DNA of 50,956 bases from Clostridia bacterium (GTDB lineage Bacteria; Bacillota; Clostridia; Oscillospirales; CAG-272), in the NCBI GenBank assembly GCA_024405755.1, contig JAKSOD010000008.1, positions 1-50,956 on the forward strand. Direction: 5' to 3'. Shown piece after piece: positions 8,210 through 17,808 of the stretch. The first letter of the stretch is position 1; every line of letters begins with the position of its first letter. Under the pieces are notes generated by a model, which was not told where the DNA came from, did not search any database, and saw nothing but the letters and a program-made list of their open reading frames with translations. The position numbers and the translations under genes were made by a program.

Positions 8210-8896
8210 ATGAACGCGTGGTTATCAAAACTCAGCGAGACCTTTATTGAGACGGGATACTACAAGCTGATGCTCGAAGGACTGCGGAATACCGCAGTCA
8301 TAACGCTTGGTGCACTTTGTATAGGCGTTGTGATCGGGACACTGATTGCGGTCACAAAGTATTTTTCCGAAGATGTTACGGCGTTGAGACCGTTGTCTCT
8401 GCTGTGTGACTTTTACGTTACAGCGATACGAGGCATACCGGTCGTGGTGCTGCTGCTGATTTTCTACTTTATTATCATGAAATCGGCTGATGGGACCGTT
8501 GTAGGCATTCTGACTTTCGGAATCAATTCTGGCGCATATATGGCAGAACTGATACGAAGCGGTATCAACGCCGTTGATAAGGGGCAGGAGGAAGCGGGAA
8601 GAAGCCTCGGTATGTCGAAAATACAGGCGATGCGTGTGGTCATTTTTCCTCAGGCGGTGCGTTATATTCTTCCTGCAATCGGTAATGAGATGATCGCCTT
8701 GCTGAAAGAAACATCAGTTGCCGGGTACGTTGCCGTTGTGGACCTGACCCGTGCGGGCAATCTCGTCAGAAATAACACTTTCGACGCGGTAAATTCTCTG
8801 TTGACCGTTGCGCTGACATATCTTGCGATAGTTGTGATACTTACCGAATTGCTGAAACTTCTGGAAAGGAGGCTGGCGAAAGGTGATAAGCGTTAA
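8210..8896 (+). CDS. Amino-acid ABC transporter permease (HisM/GlnP family)
   Basis: The 228-residue inner-membrane permease has about five membrane segments and the family signatures [17 protein letters not shown] and the EAA loop region [13 protein letters not shown], which docks on the ATPase. The leading [13 protein letters not shown] segment is typical of polar amino-acid permeases. AAGGAG lies 7 bases upstream of the ATG. The 3' end overlaps the ATPase gene by 14 bases, so translation is probably coupled. Confidence 0.94.
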   Translation: MNAWLSKLSETFIETGYYKLMLEGLRNTAVITLGALCIGVVIGTLIAVTKYFSEDVTALRPLSLLCDFYVTAIRGIPVVVLLLIFYFIIMKSADGTVVGILTFGINSGAYMAELIRSGINAVDKGQEEAGRSLGMSKIQAMRVVIFPQAVRYILPAIGNEMIALLKETSVAGYVAVVDLTRAGNLVRNNTFDAVNSLLTVALTYLAIVVILTELLKLLERRLAKGDKR

Positions 8897-9605
8897 AGAT
8901 CTTAAGAAGGATTTTCACGGTCTTTCGGTGTTGAAGGGCATTAACGTGGAGATCAATAAGGGAGATGTGATCTGTGTTATCGGACCTTCCGGATCCGGTA
9001 AGTCAACCTTTCTGCGCTGTCTCAATCTGCTTGAAAAGCCAACGTCGGGGCAGATCGTCTTTGAGGGCGAAGAACTGACGGGAAGAAAAGTAGATATCAA
9101 CCGTCATCGCCGCAAAATGGGCATGGTGTTTCAACAGTTCAATCTTTTTCCGCATATGAGCATGCTGAAAAACCTGATCTGTGCGCCTGTGATGCTGAAA
9201 AAGATACCCGAGGAAGCGGCAAAGGAAAAGGCGATGGAATTGCTTGCCCGCGTGGGACTTGCGGACAGAGCAGATTCCTACCCGAGTCAGTTGTCCGGAG
9301 GACAGAAACAGCGCGTGGCAATAGTACGTGCTCTCTGTATGGAGCCGGACGTGATGCTTTTTGACGAGCCGACGAGCGCACTTGACCCGGAAATGGTAGG
9401 CGAGGTGCTGGACGTCATGAAGGATCTTGCGGCGGCGGGCATGACCATGGTGGTCGTGACCCATGAAATGGGATTTGCACGGGAAGTGTCAAACCGCGTG
9501 CTGTTTCTTGATGAGGGCGTGATCGTGGAGGAAGGAAGTCCCGAGGAGATTTTCGACTCACCGAAAAGCGAACGTCTGAGATCGTTTCTCGCAAAGGTTC
9601 TCTGA
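8883..9605 (+). CDS. Amino-acid ABC transporter ATP-binding protein (GlnQ/HisP family)
   Basis: This 240-residue ATPase drives uptake through the preceding permease. It shows Walker [10 protein letters not shown], the Q loop [10 protein letters not shown], signature [15 protein letters not shown], Walker [15 protein letters not shown] and switch histidine VTHEMGF. The start is a GTG at 8883, supported by AAAGGAGG at 8865-8872. The next gene, argF, begins 30 bases downstream without a visible terminator. Confidence 0.95.
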   Translation: MISVKDLKKDFHGLSVLKGINVEINKGDVICVIGPSGSGKSTFLRCLNLLEKPTSGQIVFEGEELTGRKVDINRHRRKMGMVFQQFNLFPHMSMLKNLICAPVMLKKIPEEAAKEKAMELLARVGLADRADSYPSQLSGGQKQRVAIVRALCMEPDVMLFDEPTSALDPEMVGEVLDVMKDLAAAGMTMVVVTHEMGFAREVSNRVLFLDEGVIVEEGSPEEIFDSPKSERLRSFLAKVL

Positions 9606-9635
9606 GATAAATAAAGGCATTCAAAGGAGAAAAAA

Positions 9636-10619
9636 ATGGATCTGAAAGGCAGAAACTTTCTGAAACTTCTTGATTTCAGTTCCGCGGAGATTGAGTATCT
9701 TCTTGATCTTGCGGCGGATCTGAAAGCAAAAAAGAAGGCAGGTTTATCTCACCGGTTATGCGAAGGGAAGAACATTGCTCTGATTTTCGAGAAGACGAGT
9801 ACCCGTACCCGCTGTGCATTTGAGGTCGCCGCTGCGGATCTCGGAATGCATCCGGTATACCTTGATCCAAATGGGTCACAGATAGGGAAAAAGGAAAGCA
9901 TAGCCGATACAGCGAGAGTGCTCGGACGTATGTTTGACGGTATAGAATACCGTGGATACGGTCAGGAGATCGTGGAAACTCTTGCCGCGTATGCAGGTGT
10001 TCCCGTTTGGAACGGTCTTACGAATGAGTTTCATCCGACGCAAATATTGGCGGATTTTCTCACTATAAAGGAGCATTTCGGCACTCTTTCCGGAAAGAAA
10101 CTTGTTTTTATGGGTGACGCACGATATAATATGTGCAATTCTCTTATGGTCGGATGTGCCAAAATGGGAATGCACTTTGTTGCCTGTGCCCCGGAAAAGT
10201 ATTTTCCGGATAAGGAACTGATAAAGAATTGCGAAGAAATCGCAGTACAAACGGGTGCTGTCCTTGAATTCATTACGGATCCCATGACCGCTGTGAAAAA
10301 GGCAGACGTTATCTATACTGATGTATGGGTCTCAATGGGAGAGCCTGCTGATGTCTGGAAAGAGCGAATACATGACCTGTCGCCATATCGCGTAACGTCG
10401 ACTCTGATGAGGGCGGCGGGAGAAACCTGTCGGTTTATGCACTGTCTGCCGGCGTTCCATGATCTCGGAACTGAGGTCGGACGTGAAATCTTTGATAAGT
10501 TCGGAATTGACTGTATGGAGGTCACCGACGAAGTCTTTGAGGGGGCACAGTCGATCGTATTTGACGAGGCGGAAAACCGTATGCACACCATAAAAGCCGT
10601 TATGGCAGCAACACTTTGA
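9636..10619 (+). CDS. argF: Ornithine carbamoyltransferase
   Basis: This cytosolic enzyme makes citrulline from ornithine and carbamoyl phosphate in arginine biosynthesis. The 327-residue length fits the family. The carbamoyl-phosphate site STRTR is near residue 55, with TDVWVSMGE and HCLPAFHD further on; the latter carries the catalytic cysteine of OTCases. AAAGGAG precedes the ATG. The transporter genes are directly upstream and a terminator directly downstream, so it is read as the last gene of that unit. No arcA or arcC lies nearby, which favours the anabolic enzyme over catabolic ArcB. Confidence 0.95.
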   Translation: MDLKGRNFLKLLDFSSAEIEYLLDLAADLKAKKKAGLSHRLCEGKNIALIFEKTSTRTRCAFEVAAADLGMHPVYLDPNGSQIGKKESIADTARVLGRMFDGIEYRGYGQEIVETLAAYAGVPVWNGLTNEFHPTQILADFLTIKEHFGTLSGKKLVFMGDARYNMCNSLMVGCAKMGMHFVACAPEKYFPDKELIKNCEEIAVQTGAVLEFITDPMTAVKKADVIYTDVWVSMGEPADVWKERIHDLSPYRVTSTLMRAAGETCRFMHCLPAFHDLGTEVGREIFDKFGIDCMEVTDEVFEGAQSIVFDEAENRMHTIKAVMAATL

Positions 10620-10620
10620 A

Positions 10621-10664
10621 AAATTGGCGGTTGATGAAAAATCAATCGCCATTTTCTCCTTTTT
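10621..10664 (+). terminator. Rho-independent terminator after argF
   Basis: A stem formed by 10621-10635 and 10641-10654 (GGCGGTTGAT against ATCAATCGCC, one G-U pair) is followed by TTCTCCTTTTTT. It starts 2 bases after the argF stop. Confidence 0.85.
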
Positions 10665-10687
10665 TATGAAATAATATACTTTTTCTA

Positions 10688-10716
10688 TTGACAATTTTGC
10701 TTTAATGTGATAAAAT
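10688..10716 (+). promoter_or_regulatory. Promoter of the histidine operon
   Basis: TTGACA at 10688-10693 and TAAAAT at 10711-10716 with a 17-base spacer. AAAGGAG precedes the first ATG at 10754. Confidence 0.85.
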
Positions 10717-10723
10717 GTTAAAG
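10700..10723. promoter_or_regulatory. Candidate HisR/YerC operator over the his -10 region
   Basis: The arms CTTTAA (10700-10705) and TTAAAG (10718-10723) are perfect inverted repeats in a 24-base window that straddles the -10 hexamer. A repressor bound here would block RNA polymerase. The first gene of the operon encodes the TrpR-type regulator YerC, described for Gram-positive bacteria as the histidine repressor HisR, so autoregulation is the simplest model. Binding itself is inferred. Confidence 0.45.
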
Positions 10724-10753
10724 TGAAATTGAGGCATAGAAAAGGAGAAAAAG

Positions 10754-11056
10754 ATGAATATACATTCCGAATCCGTAGATCGGTTGTTCAGGACGATCCT
10801 TCAGCTTGAAACCGTTGAGGACTGTTATCGCTACTTTGAGGATTTATGTACGATAAAGGAAATACAGGATATGGCTCAGCGTCTTGATGCCGCAGTACTG
10901 CTATCCGAGGGCGTAAGTTATCAGAAGATAGCGGAGCAGGTAAATATAAGTTCTGCCACTATCTGCCGTGTGAATAAATGTCTGAATTACGGCGAGGGCG
11001 GATACCGTGTAGCCATAGAAAAACTCAAAGCTGAGAAAGAGGAGGAGAAAAAATGA
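10754..11056 (+). CDS. yerC: YerC/HisR, TrpR-superfamily regulator of histidine genes
   Basis: A 100-residue TrpR-fold DNA-binding protein. It has the YerC/YecD pattern: LFRTILQLETVEDCYRYFEDL, then TIKEIQDMAQRL, then the helix-turn-helix around SYQKIAEQVNISSATICRV, ending in NYGEGGY. In Gram-positive bacteria this family represses histidine biosynthesis and transport genes. It is the first gene of the his operon and overlaps hisZ by 4 bases (ATGA), so it is made together with the enzymes it probably controls. Confidence 0.92.
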   Translation: MNIHSESVDRLFRTILQLETVEDCYRYFEDLCTIKEIQDMAQRLDAAVLLSEGVSYQKIAEQVNISSATICRVNKCLNYGEGGYRVAIEKLKAEKEEEKK

Positions 11057-12147
11057 TTCCACTTTCTGAGCAAACGGGTGAATCGATGCTTTTTTCGCTT
11101 CGCTCACTGTACGGCGGGTACGGATATTCGCGGTATAAAATGAATAAATTTGAGGAATATGACCTCTATGCTCATAATAAAGATTTTTTGATTTCCGACA
11201 GCGTAATTACTTTTACAGACGGAAGCGGGAAACTGCTTGCGCTCAAACCGGACGTTACGCTTTCGATCGTGAAGAATTCGGTTGATTCGGCGAACACGAC
11301 GCAGAAACTTTACTATAACGAAAATGTATACCGCGTTACCAAAGGAAGCCGTAATTTCAAAGAGATTATGCAGGTCGGACTTGAATGTATCGGAAAAATC
11401 GACGACTACTGTATATATGAAGTGTTAAAACTTGCGCTTGAAAGCCTGAATCAAATAAGAAAACCCAATGTGCTCAGCGTATCTCATCTCGGACTGCTGT
11501 CGGAAGTTATGGATCGTGCCGGGATACCGGAAAACAAAAAAGCGGAAGTGTTTCGCTGTATTGGTGAGAAGAATCTTCATGAACTGACTGCTGTCTGTAC
11601 GGCGGCGGGAGCTGATAACGGAATAATTGAGGTACTCCGACGCCTTGTGAAAATAAACGGAGAAACCGATACGGTTCTGACGGAAATCAGAAGTATGCTT
11701 GAAGGCATAGTAAGTCCCGCAGTACTTGACGTTTTTTCGAGGGTAATGTCGTCGCTTTCGCATGAGCCAAACCTCAGAATCGACTTTTCAGTGGTCGGAG
11801 ATATCAAATACTACAACGGATTTGTGTTCAAAGGATTTGCCGAAGGGATACCGACGGGGATCCTTTCCGGAGGTCAGTACGATACACTGATGAAAAAAAT
11901 GGGCAAAAAGTCAGGAGCCATAGGCTTTGCTGTGTATCTCGACACCGTTGAGCAGTTTATCCGCAAGTCGGAAGAGTTCGATGTCGATACCGTTCTGATC
12001 TACGACGAAACGAGTTCTCCGGAGCAGATCGGAAAGCAGTTAAGAGAGATTGCGGCAGGAGGAAAAAGAGTTCTTGCGGCAACGTCGGTGCCACAGCAGA
12101 TAAAATACGGAAAACTTGTCCGAATGAGTGGCGGAAAGGCTGAATGA
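11053..12147 (+). CDS. hisZ: ATP phosphoribosyltransferase regulatory subunit HisZ
   Basis: HisZ is a catalytically inactive relative of histidyl-tRNA synthetase that assembles with short-form HisG and confers histidine feedback inhibition. The 364-residue protein shows the class II synthetase-like core (SLYGGYGYSRYKMNKFEEYDLY, written here only as a landmark in residues 15-40; ALKPDVTLSIVKN; YYNENVYR; LSGGQYDTLMKKMGK) but lacks the C-terminal anticodon-binding domain of HisRS. It overlaps yerC by 4 bases and precedes hisG by 10 bases. Confidence 0.93.
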   Translation: MIPLSEQTGESMLFSLRSLYGGYGYSRYKMNKFEEYDLYAHNKDFLISDSVITFTDGSGKLLALKPDVTLSIVKNSVDSANTTQKLYYNENVYRVTKGSRNFKEIMQVGLECIGKIDDYCIYEVLKLALESLNQIRKPNVLSVSHLGLLSEVMDRAGIPENKKAEVFRCIGEKNLHELTAVCTAAGADNGIIEVLRRLVKINGETDTVLTEIRSMLEGIVSPAVLDVFSRVMSSLSHEPNLRIDFSVVGDIKYYNGFVFKGFAEGIPTGILSGGQYDTLMKKMGKKSGAIGFAVYLDTVEQFIRKSEEFDVDTVLIYDETSSPEQIGKQLREIAAGGKRVLAATSVPQQIKYGKLVRMSGGKAE

Positions 12148-12157
12148 AGTGGAAAAA

Positions 12158-12787
12158 ATGCTGAATATTGCCCTACCGAAAGGAAGGCTCGGCGAAAAAG
12201 TTTACGCCATGTTTGAGGAAGCGGGATTCCCGTGTCCGTCAATCCGTGAGAATAACCGAAAACTCATATTCGAAAATGAGGAATGCGGTGTCAGATATTT
12301 TTGGGTGAAACCTTCAGACGTTGCGATCTACGTGGAGCGCGGAGCCGCCGACGTTGGAGTCGCGGGGAAAGATATTCTTCTCGAATATGAACCCGACGTT
12401 TATGAACTGCTTGATCTCGGCATAGGAAAATGCCGGATGGCAGTAGCCGCGAAAAAAGATTTTCGTGACGACGCAGGGCAGACACTCCGGGTCGCAACCA
12501 AATTTTCAAGGATAGCGGAGAATTATTATCTTTCACGCGGACGGGATATTGATATAATTCATCTGAACGGCTCAATAGAGATAGCACCTATTCTCGGTTT
12601 GTCAGACGTTATCGTGGATATCGTGGAAACCGGGACGACGCTGAAAGAAAACGATCTTGTAGTTTACGATACCGTCGTACCGATAAGTGCACGGCTGATC
12701 GCAAATAAAGCGAGTTATAAATTCAAAAGTGATGCCATTGACCGCTTGGTTGCGGAAATCGGGAAATCAACGGAGGAAAAACAATGA
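12158..12787 (+). CDS. hisG: ATP phosphoribosyltransferase catalytic subunit, short form
   Basis: HisG joins ATP and PRPP to give phosphoribosyl-ATP, the first step of histidine synthesis. At about 209 residues it is the short form that needs HisZ and lacks the C-terminal regulatory domain. Landmarks are NIALPKGRLG at the start, AADVGVAGKDILLE, and the PRPP-binding segment DIVETGTTLKEN. Start choice is uncertain: ATG at 12158 gives the family-typical N terminus, GTG at 12149 has a better-spaced GGAAAGG, and a GTG at 12128 overlaps hisZ. The 3' end overlaps hisD by 4 bases. Confidence 0.92.
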   Translation: MLNIALPKGRLGEKVYAMFEEAGFPCPSIRENNRKLIFENEECGVRYFWVKPSDVAIYVERGAADVGVAGKDILLEYEPDVYELLDLGIGKCRMAVAAKKDFRDDAGQTLRVATKFSRIAENYYLSRGRDIDIIHLNGSIEIAPILGLSDVIVDIVETGTTLKENDLVVYDTVVPISARLIANKASYKFKSDAIDRLVAEIGKSTEEKQ

Positions 12788-14067
12788 TCAGGATACTGAA
12801 ATACGGGGAAGTGAAAAACTCCGAGATATTCTCTCGTGCCGTACCAACGGTTAACGTGGAAGCGGTGGTTACGGAAATAATCGAAAACGTAAAGAAAAAC
12901 GGCGATAAAGCACTTTTTGAATACTGCCGCAGATTTGATCACGCACAACTGAGCACGCTTCAAGTGTCCGCTGAGGAAATTGACGAAGCAATGACGGAAG
13001 TATCTCCGGATCTCATTGAGGTAATGAAAAAAGCTGCCGCCAATATCAGGAAATTTCACGAAAAACAGGTTCGCAACAGTTTCATAATCAATGACGAAGA
13101 CGGTATAGTCGTGGGGCAGAAGATCATTCCCATTGACCGTGCAGGACTATATGTTCCCGGCGGAACGGCTGCTTATCCGTCAACTGTGCTTATGGATTCA
13201 ATTCCCGCAAAGATCGCAGGATGCCGTGAAGTTGTCATCACTACCCCCCCGAATGCTGAGGGAAAAGTTAATCCCGTAATCCTTGCCGCAGCCAAAATTG
13301 CGGGCGTTGACCGGATTTTCAAGGTCGGAGGTGCACAGGCGATCGCGGCACTTGCTTACGGAACAGAGAGTATACCGCGTGTTGACAAGATAGTCGGACC
13401 CGGCAATGCTTTTGTTGCCGAGGCAAAAAAGCAGGTTTTCGGTAAAGTTTCAATTGATATGATAGCCGGTCCGAGTGAAATACTTATCGTTGCCGACGGA
13501 GGGACAGATCCGCGTGTTGCCGCTGCGGATATGCTCTCGCAGGCAGAGCATGATAAAATGGCGAGTGCCGTACTTGTGACCGATTCATATAAACTTGCAG
13601 ATGAAGTCCGGGAGCAGCTTGAAAAACAGATCCCGCAGCTTCTCCGTTCAGAAATAGCAAGGGCATCGATCGATAATAACGGTAAGATCATAGTTGCAGA
13701 TACACTTGATGCCGCAATAGAAATTGCCAATGAAATTGCTCCCGAGCATCTTGAACTCTGCGTAGACTGTCCTTTTGACTACCTTGACAAGATACGGCAC
13801 GCAGGTTCCGTCTTTATGGGAAGGAACTGTCCTGAGGCTCTCGGAGATTATTTTGCGGGACCTAACCACACTTTGCCGACCGGCGGGACCGCAAAATTCT
13901 CAAGTCCGCTTTCCGTTGACGATTTCATCAAGAAAATGCAGTATACGTATTATACCCGTTCCGCTCTCGGAAAGGCAGCGGCGGACGTGGCAAAATTTGC
14001 CGAAGCGGAAGGACTTACCGCCCACGCCAAAAGTGCAGTTATCCGCACGGAGGCAGACAGAAAATGA
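12784..14067 (+). CDS. hisD: Histidinol dehydrogenase
   Basis: HisD performs the last two oxidations, from L-histidinol through histidinal to histidine, with NAD and zinc. The 427 residues carry the landmarks GLYVPGGTAAYPS, IVGPGNAFVAEAKKQVFG, DMIAGPSEILIVADG, LSQAEHD (catalytic and zinc-binding region) and NHTLPTGGTAKFSS. It overlaps both hisG and hisC by 4 bases, so the genes are translationally coupled. Confidence 0.96.
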   Translation: MIRILKYGEVKNSEIFSRAVPTVNVEAVVTEIIENVKKNGDKALFEYCRRFDHAQLSTLQVSAEEIDEAMTEVSPDLIEVMKKAAANIRKFHEKQVRNSFIINDEDGIVVGQKIIPIDRAGLYVPGGTAAYPSTVLMDSIPAKIAGCREVVITTPPNAEGKVNPVILAAAKIAGVDRIFKVGGAQAIAALAYGTESIPRVDKIVGPGNAFVAEAKKQVFGKVSIDMIAGPSEILIVADGGTDPRVAAADMLSQAEHDKMASAVLVTDSYKLADEVREQLEKQIPQLLRSEIARASIDNNGKIIVADTLDAAIEIANEIAPEHLELCVDCPFDYLDKIRHAGSVFMGRNCPEALGDYFAGPNHTLPTGGTAKFSSPLSVDDFIKKMQYTYYTRSALGKAAADVAKFAEAEGLTAHAKSAVIRTEADRK

Positions 14068-15128
14068 GTCGTTTTTTCAGCAAAAAATATGAAAAGCTGA
14101 TTCCGTATACGCCCGGCGAACAGCCGAAGGATCAGCAGTATATTAAACTCAATACCAATGAGTCACCGTTTCCGCCGTCACCGAAGGCACAGGAAATGGC
14201 AAAAATCGAAGCGGAAAAACTTGAACTTTATTCAGATCCCGAATGCCGTGACCTTGTTGCGGCAGCTTGTGCCGAACTCGGAGTAGGGCAGGATGAAATT
14301 CTGTTCACCAACGGATCGGATGAGATACTAAACTTTGCTTTTATGGCGTTCTGCGACGAAGAGCATCCCGCAGTGTTTCCCGATATCACATACGGATTTT
14401 ATTCCGTGTTTGCACGTCTGAATGGCGTGCCGTATACGGAGATCCCGCTTCGTGACGATTTTTCGGTAAATGCAGATGACTATATCGGAATCGGAAAGAA
14501 TATTTTCATAGCCAATCCCAATGCCCCCACCGGAATAGCACTTCCGCTGTCCGATATTGAGAGAATAGTGAAAAGCAATCCCGAAAATGTTGTTGTAGTT
14601 GACGAGGCATATGTCGATTTCGGCGGCGAGAGCGCAATCGGACTCATACACAAATACGACAATCTCCTTGTGACACAGACGTTCTCGAAATCGCGTTCAA
14701 TGGCGGGGGCACGTCTCGGATTCGGCGTAGGAGCGTCGTCAATAATCCGCGATCTCAATACCGTGAAATATTCAACAAATCCATACAATGTCAATCGTAT
14801 GACCATGGCGGCTGGAGTCGGCGCACTTGCCGACAGGGACTATTTTGAGCAAAACTGCCGCGAAATTAAAAAAAACCGCGTGTGGCTTACGGATGAACTG
14901 CGCCGCCTCGGATTTTCCGTACTTGATTCAAAGACAAACTTTGTTTTTGCCGCTCATGGAAAAGTCGGAGGTCGTGAACTTTACCTGAAACTGAAAGAAA
15001 ACGGAATACTCGTGCGCCATTTCGAGACGGAAAGGCTGAAAGATTATAACCGGATCACTATCGGAAGTATGGAGCAGATGAAGGCTCTGATCGACACCGT
15101 AAAGAAGATAACGGAGGAAAAAATATGA
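14064..15128 (+). CDS. hisC: Histidinol-phosphate aminotransferase
   Basis: This PLP enzyme transfers an amino group from glutamate to imidazole-acetol phosphate. The 354-residue fold type I protein shows LNTNESPFPPSP at the N terminus, NPNAPTGIAL, VVVDEAYVDFGGES, and the PLP-binding lysine in TFSKSRSMAGARLGF. It overlaps hisD and hisB by 4 bases each. Confidence 0.95.
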   Translation: MSRFFSKKYEKLIPYTPGEQPKDQQYIKLNTNESPFPPSPKAQEMAKIEAEKLELYSDPECRDLVAAACAELGVGQDEILFTNGSDEILNFAFMAFCDEEHPAVFPDITYGFYSVFARLNGVPYTEIPLRDDFSVNADDYIGIGKNIFIANPNAPTGIALPLSDIERIVKSNPENVVVVDEAYVDFGGESAIGLIHKYDNLLVTQTFSKSRSMAGARLGFGVGASSIIRDLNTVKYSTNPYNVNRMTMAAGVGALADRDYFEQNCREIKKNRVWLTDELRRLGFSVLDSKTNFVFAAHGKVGGRELYLKLKENGILVRHFETERLKDYNRITIGSMEQMKALIDTVKKITEEKI

Positions 15129-15712
15129 GAAACGCTACAGTTGAACGCAAGACTGCCGAGACTGATATCCTGCTGTCCCTGACTCTTGACGGAAGCGGAA
15201 CCGGAGAGATAGACACAGGATGCGGATTTCTTGATCATATGCTCACTCTTTTTGCAAAACACGGACGTTTTGATCTGGCAGTGCGCTGCCGGGGAGACGT
15301 TGAGGTTGACTATCACCATACAGCAGAGGATATCGGTATTTCACTCGGTAAGGCTTTTGCAGATGCTCTCGGAGATAAACGCGGAATAGTACGTTACGGA
15401 GACACAACTCTGCCGATGGACGAGGCTCTGGTGCTGACTGCCGTGGATCTTTCGGGAAGAGCATATCTCGGATACGAGATGCAGATACCAACGCAAAAGG
15501 TCGGAGATTTCGATACGGAACTCGTGGAAGAATTCTGGCTTGGTTTTGTCCGCACCGCCGCCTGTACTCTGCATATCAGACTGCTGGCGGGAAGCAACTC
15601 GCATCACATAATTGAAGGCGCATTCAAATCAGCGGCAAGAAGTCTGCGAAAGGCAGTTGCCATAGATCCCGATTTTGCCGACGAGATTCCGTCAACGAAA
15701 GGTGTCCTTTGA
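15125..15712 (+). CDS. hisB: Imidazoleglycerol-phosphate dehydratase
   Basis: A monofunctional HisB of 195 residues that dehydrates imidazole glycerol phosphate. The metal-binding histidine motifs are present: DTGCGFLDHML, DYHHTAEDIG near residue 60, and NSHHIIEGAFKS near 160. The phosphatase half seen in enterobacterial HisB is absent; that step is supplied by the PHP enzyme at the end of the operon. Its stop codon overlaps the hisH start as TGATG. Confidence 0.96.
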   Translation: MRNATVERKTAETDILLSLTLDGSGTGEIDTGCGFLDHMLTLFAKHGRFDLAVRCRGDVEVDYHHTAEDIGISLGKAFADALGDKRGIVRYGDTTLPMDEALVLTAVDLSGRAYLGYEMQIPTQKVGDFDTELVEEFWLGFVRTAACTLHIRLLAGSNSHHIIEGAFKSAARSLRKAVAIDPDFADEIPSTKGVL

Positions 15713-16326
15713 TGATCGCAATAGTAGACTACGGTGTTGGAAATCTTTTTTCACTGAAAAGTTCGTTTTCAGCCGTCGGTGCGGATGTTACGGTGACATC
15801 AGACCGTAAGGTCCTGCGTGACGCCGATAAGATAATACTTCCCGGTGTCGGAGCATTCAAGGATGCCGCAATGAAACTCAGCTCCACCGGACTTTCGGAT
15901 TTTCTCTGTGAAGAAGCAAAGACAGGCAAACCGCTTATGGGTATCTGCCTCGGTATGCAGATGCTGTTTGAAAAAAGTTATGAATACGGAGAACACAGCG
16001 GTCTCGGTCTTATCAAAGGAACGGTTCGTCCGCTCTCAGGTGTAATTCCGGGTGGGTTGAAGATCCCCCATATAGGGTGGAATGCCCTGCATATCGAGAG
16101 GAAGAATCCGCTTCTTTCAGAAATTTCGGAGGGCGAATGCGTGTATTTCGTTCATTCTTATTATGCAGCCGACTGCTCCGAATCCGTGATCGCGACAACG
16201 GAATACGGCGCACCGATTACCGCCGCCGTGGCAATGGACAACGTATTCGGATGTCAATTCCATCCCGAAAAGAGCGGAACGGTGGGACTTCGGATCCTGA
16301 AAGCGTTTGCGGAAATGAAGGTGTAA
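15712..16326 (+). CDS. hisH: Imidazole glycerol phosphate synthase, glutaminase subunit HisH
   Basis: HisH hydrolyses glutamine and channels ammonia to HisF. The class I glutamine amidotransferase triad is visible: the nucleophilic Cys in GICLGMQMLFE and the His and Glu in FHPEKSG, with the N terminus IVDYGVGNLFSL. I use the ATG at 15712, which overlaps the hisB stop; a TTG one codon upstream is possible. Length 204 residues is normal. The hisA start follows 2 bases after the stop. Confidence 0.95.
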   Translation: MIAIVDYGVGNLFSLKSSFSAVGADVTVTSDRKVLRDADKIILPGVGAFKDAAMKLSSTGLSDFLCEEAKTGKPLMGICLGMQMLFEKSYEYGEHSGLGLIKGTVRPLSGVIPGGLKIPHIGWNALHIERKNPLLSEISEGECVYFVHSYYAADCSESVIATTEYGAPITAAVAMDNVFGCQFHPEKSGTVGLRILKAFAEMKV

Positions 16327-16328
16327 AT

Positions 16329-17042
16329 ATGCTGATATATCCTGCGATTGACCTTATCGGCGGAAAAGCGGTCCGCCTTTACAAAGGGGACTATGCTCAG
16401 ATGTCGGTTTACAGCGACGATCCTGCCGGAGTCGCTGTCAGATTCCGTGAAAATGGCGCAAAACAGATGCACATAGTTGATCTTGAAGGAGCCAAAAGCG
16501 GAGAAACGCCAAATTTCGATACAATTCTTGCCATAAAAGAAAAAGGCGGATTGTTCTGCGAGGTGGGCGGAGGAATAAGAACCATGGCTACCATTGAAAG
16601 ATATCTTTACGCAGGGATCGACCGTGTGATTCTCGGTACCGCCGCCGTTACGGAAGAGGGATTTGTCGAAAAAGCGGTTGACAAATACGGAGAACGAATT
16701 GCCGTAGGTATCGATATCAAAGACGGTTTTGTTGCTATAAAAGGCTGGACCGAGAAATCCGCTTACAGTACATTTGATTTTTGTTGTCGTATGCAGGAAT
16801 GCGGTGTTAAGACAATGATCTGTACCGATATATCCCGCGACGGAGCAATGAAGGGAACTAATCACGAACTTTACCGTGAACTTATGGAGAAATATGATAT
16901 GAATATTATCGCATCAGGCGGAGTGTCGTCCCTAGATGACGTGAAACGTCTGGCAGCGGCAGGACTTTACGGAGCGATAGTCGGGAAAGCATATTATACC
17001 GGAGCCATTGACCTCTGCGAAGCGGTGGAGGCAGCGAAATGA
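16329..17042 (+). CDS. hisA: ProFAR isomerase HisA
   Basis: HisA opens the ribose ring of ProFAR in an Amadori rearrangement. The 237-residue TIM barrel starts with YPAIDLIGGKAVRLYKGDY, in which the Asp is the catalytic base, and contains EVGGGIRTM and TDISRDGAMKGTN, with the second catalytic Asp. The frame is open far upstream inside hisH, but the ATG at 16329 gives the family N terminus and has AAGG 7 bases upstream. The stop overlaps hisF. Confidence 0.95.
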   Translation: MLIYPAIDLIGGKAVRLYKGDYAQMSVYSDDPAGVAVRFRENGAKQMHIVDLEGAKSGETPNFDTILAIKEKGGLFCEVGGGIRTMATIERYLYAGIDRVILGTAAVTEEGFVEKAVDKYGERIAVGIDIKDGFVAIKGWTEKSAYSTFDFCCRMQECGVKTMICTDISRDGAMKGTNHELYRELMEKYDMNIIASGGVSSLDDVKRLAAAGLYGAIVGKAYYTGAIDLCEAVEAAK

Positions 17043-17797
17043 TAACAAAAAGAATAATCCCTTGCCTTGACGTGCGTGACGGACGAGTTGTGAAAGGAAT
17101 AAACTTTGAAGGACTCCGTGATGTTTCATCTCCCGTGGCTCTTGCGGAATATTACAGTTCCTGCGGTGCGGACGAGCTTGTTTTTTACGATATTACCGCA
17201 TCTTCTGACGGAAGAAAACTGTTTACTGACATTCTCCGTGAAACTGCCCGCAAGGTTTTCATCCCGCTGACCGTCGGCGGCGGTATCAATACCGTTGAAG
17301 ACTTTGACAGGGTACTGAAATGCGGTGCCGATAAAGTCAGCGTGAATTCAGGAGCGATAAAGAATCCCGATCTTATAGGTGAGGCAGCAAAACTTTACGG
17401 TAATCAGTGTGTAGTGCTTTCAGCCGACGTGAAGCGCGTTGGGGGTGAATTCCGGATATTCGCGAAGGGCGGCAGAGAGGACACCGGAATGGAAGCGATC
17501 GGATGGATACGCCGCTGCGCAGAGAACGGAGCGGGGGAGATCGTTGTGAATTCGATTGATACCGACGGTGTCAAGGGCGGATTTGACCTTGAAATGCTTA
17601 ATGCTGTTTGCAGTGCGGTGTCTGTACCCGTGATCGCTTCCGGCGGTGCGGGAAAAATTGAAGATTTTATTACACTTTTCAAAACCCTGCCGGGGGTTGA
17701 TGCCGGACTTGCCGCATCTATCTTCCATTTCGGAGAAGTTAAGATAGCGGATCTGAAAGCGGAAATGGCGAAAAACAATATTCCTACGAGAATATGA
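17039..17797 (+). CDS. hisF: Imidazole glycerol phosphate synthase, cyclase subunit HisF
   Basis: HisF uses HisH-derived ammonia to form IGP and AICAR. The 252-residue TIM barrel has the conserved N terminus [19 protein letters not shown] with the catalytic Asp, the phosphate-binding VGGGINT, and [13 protein letters not shown] with the second catalytic Asp. It overlaps hisA by 4 bases. Confidence 0.96.
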   Translation: MITKRIIPCLDVRDGRVVKGINFEGLRDVSSPVALAEYYSSCGADELVFYDITASSDGRKLFTDILRETARKVFIPLTVGGGINTVEDFDRVLKCGADKVSVNSGAIKNPDLIGEAAKLYGNQCVVLSADVKRVGGEFRIFAKGGREDTGMEAIGWIRRCAENGAGEIVVNSIDTDGVKGGFDLEMLNAVCSAVSVPVIASGGAGKIEDFITLFKTLPGVDAGLAASIFHFGEVKIADLKAEMAKNNIPTRI

Positions 17798-17808
17798 GGA
17801 GAAATACT

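Noticed and set aside
16077..16328. N-terminal extension of the hisA frame into hisH
   Set aside because: The family N terminus begins exactly at the ATG at 16329, and the extension overlaps conserved hisH sequence in another frame.
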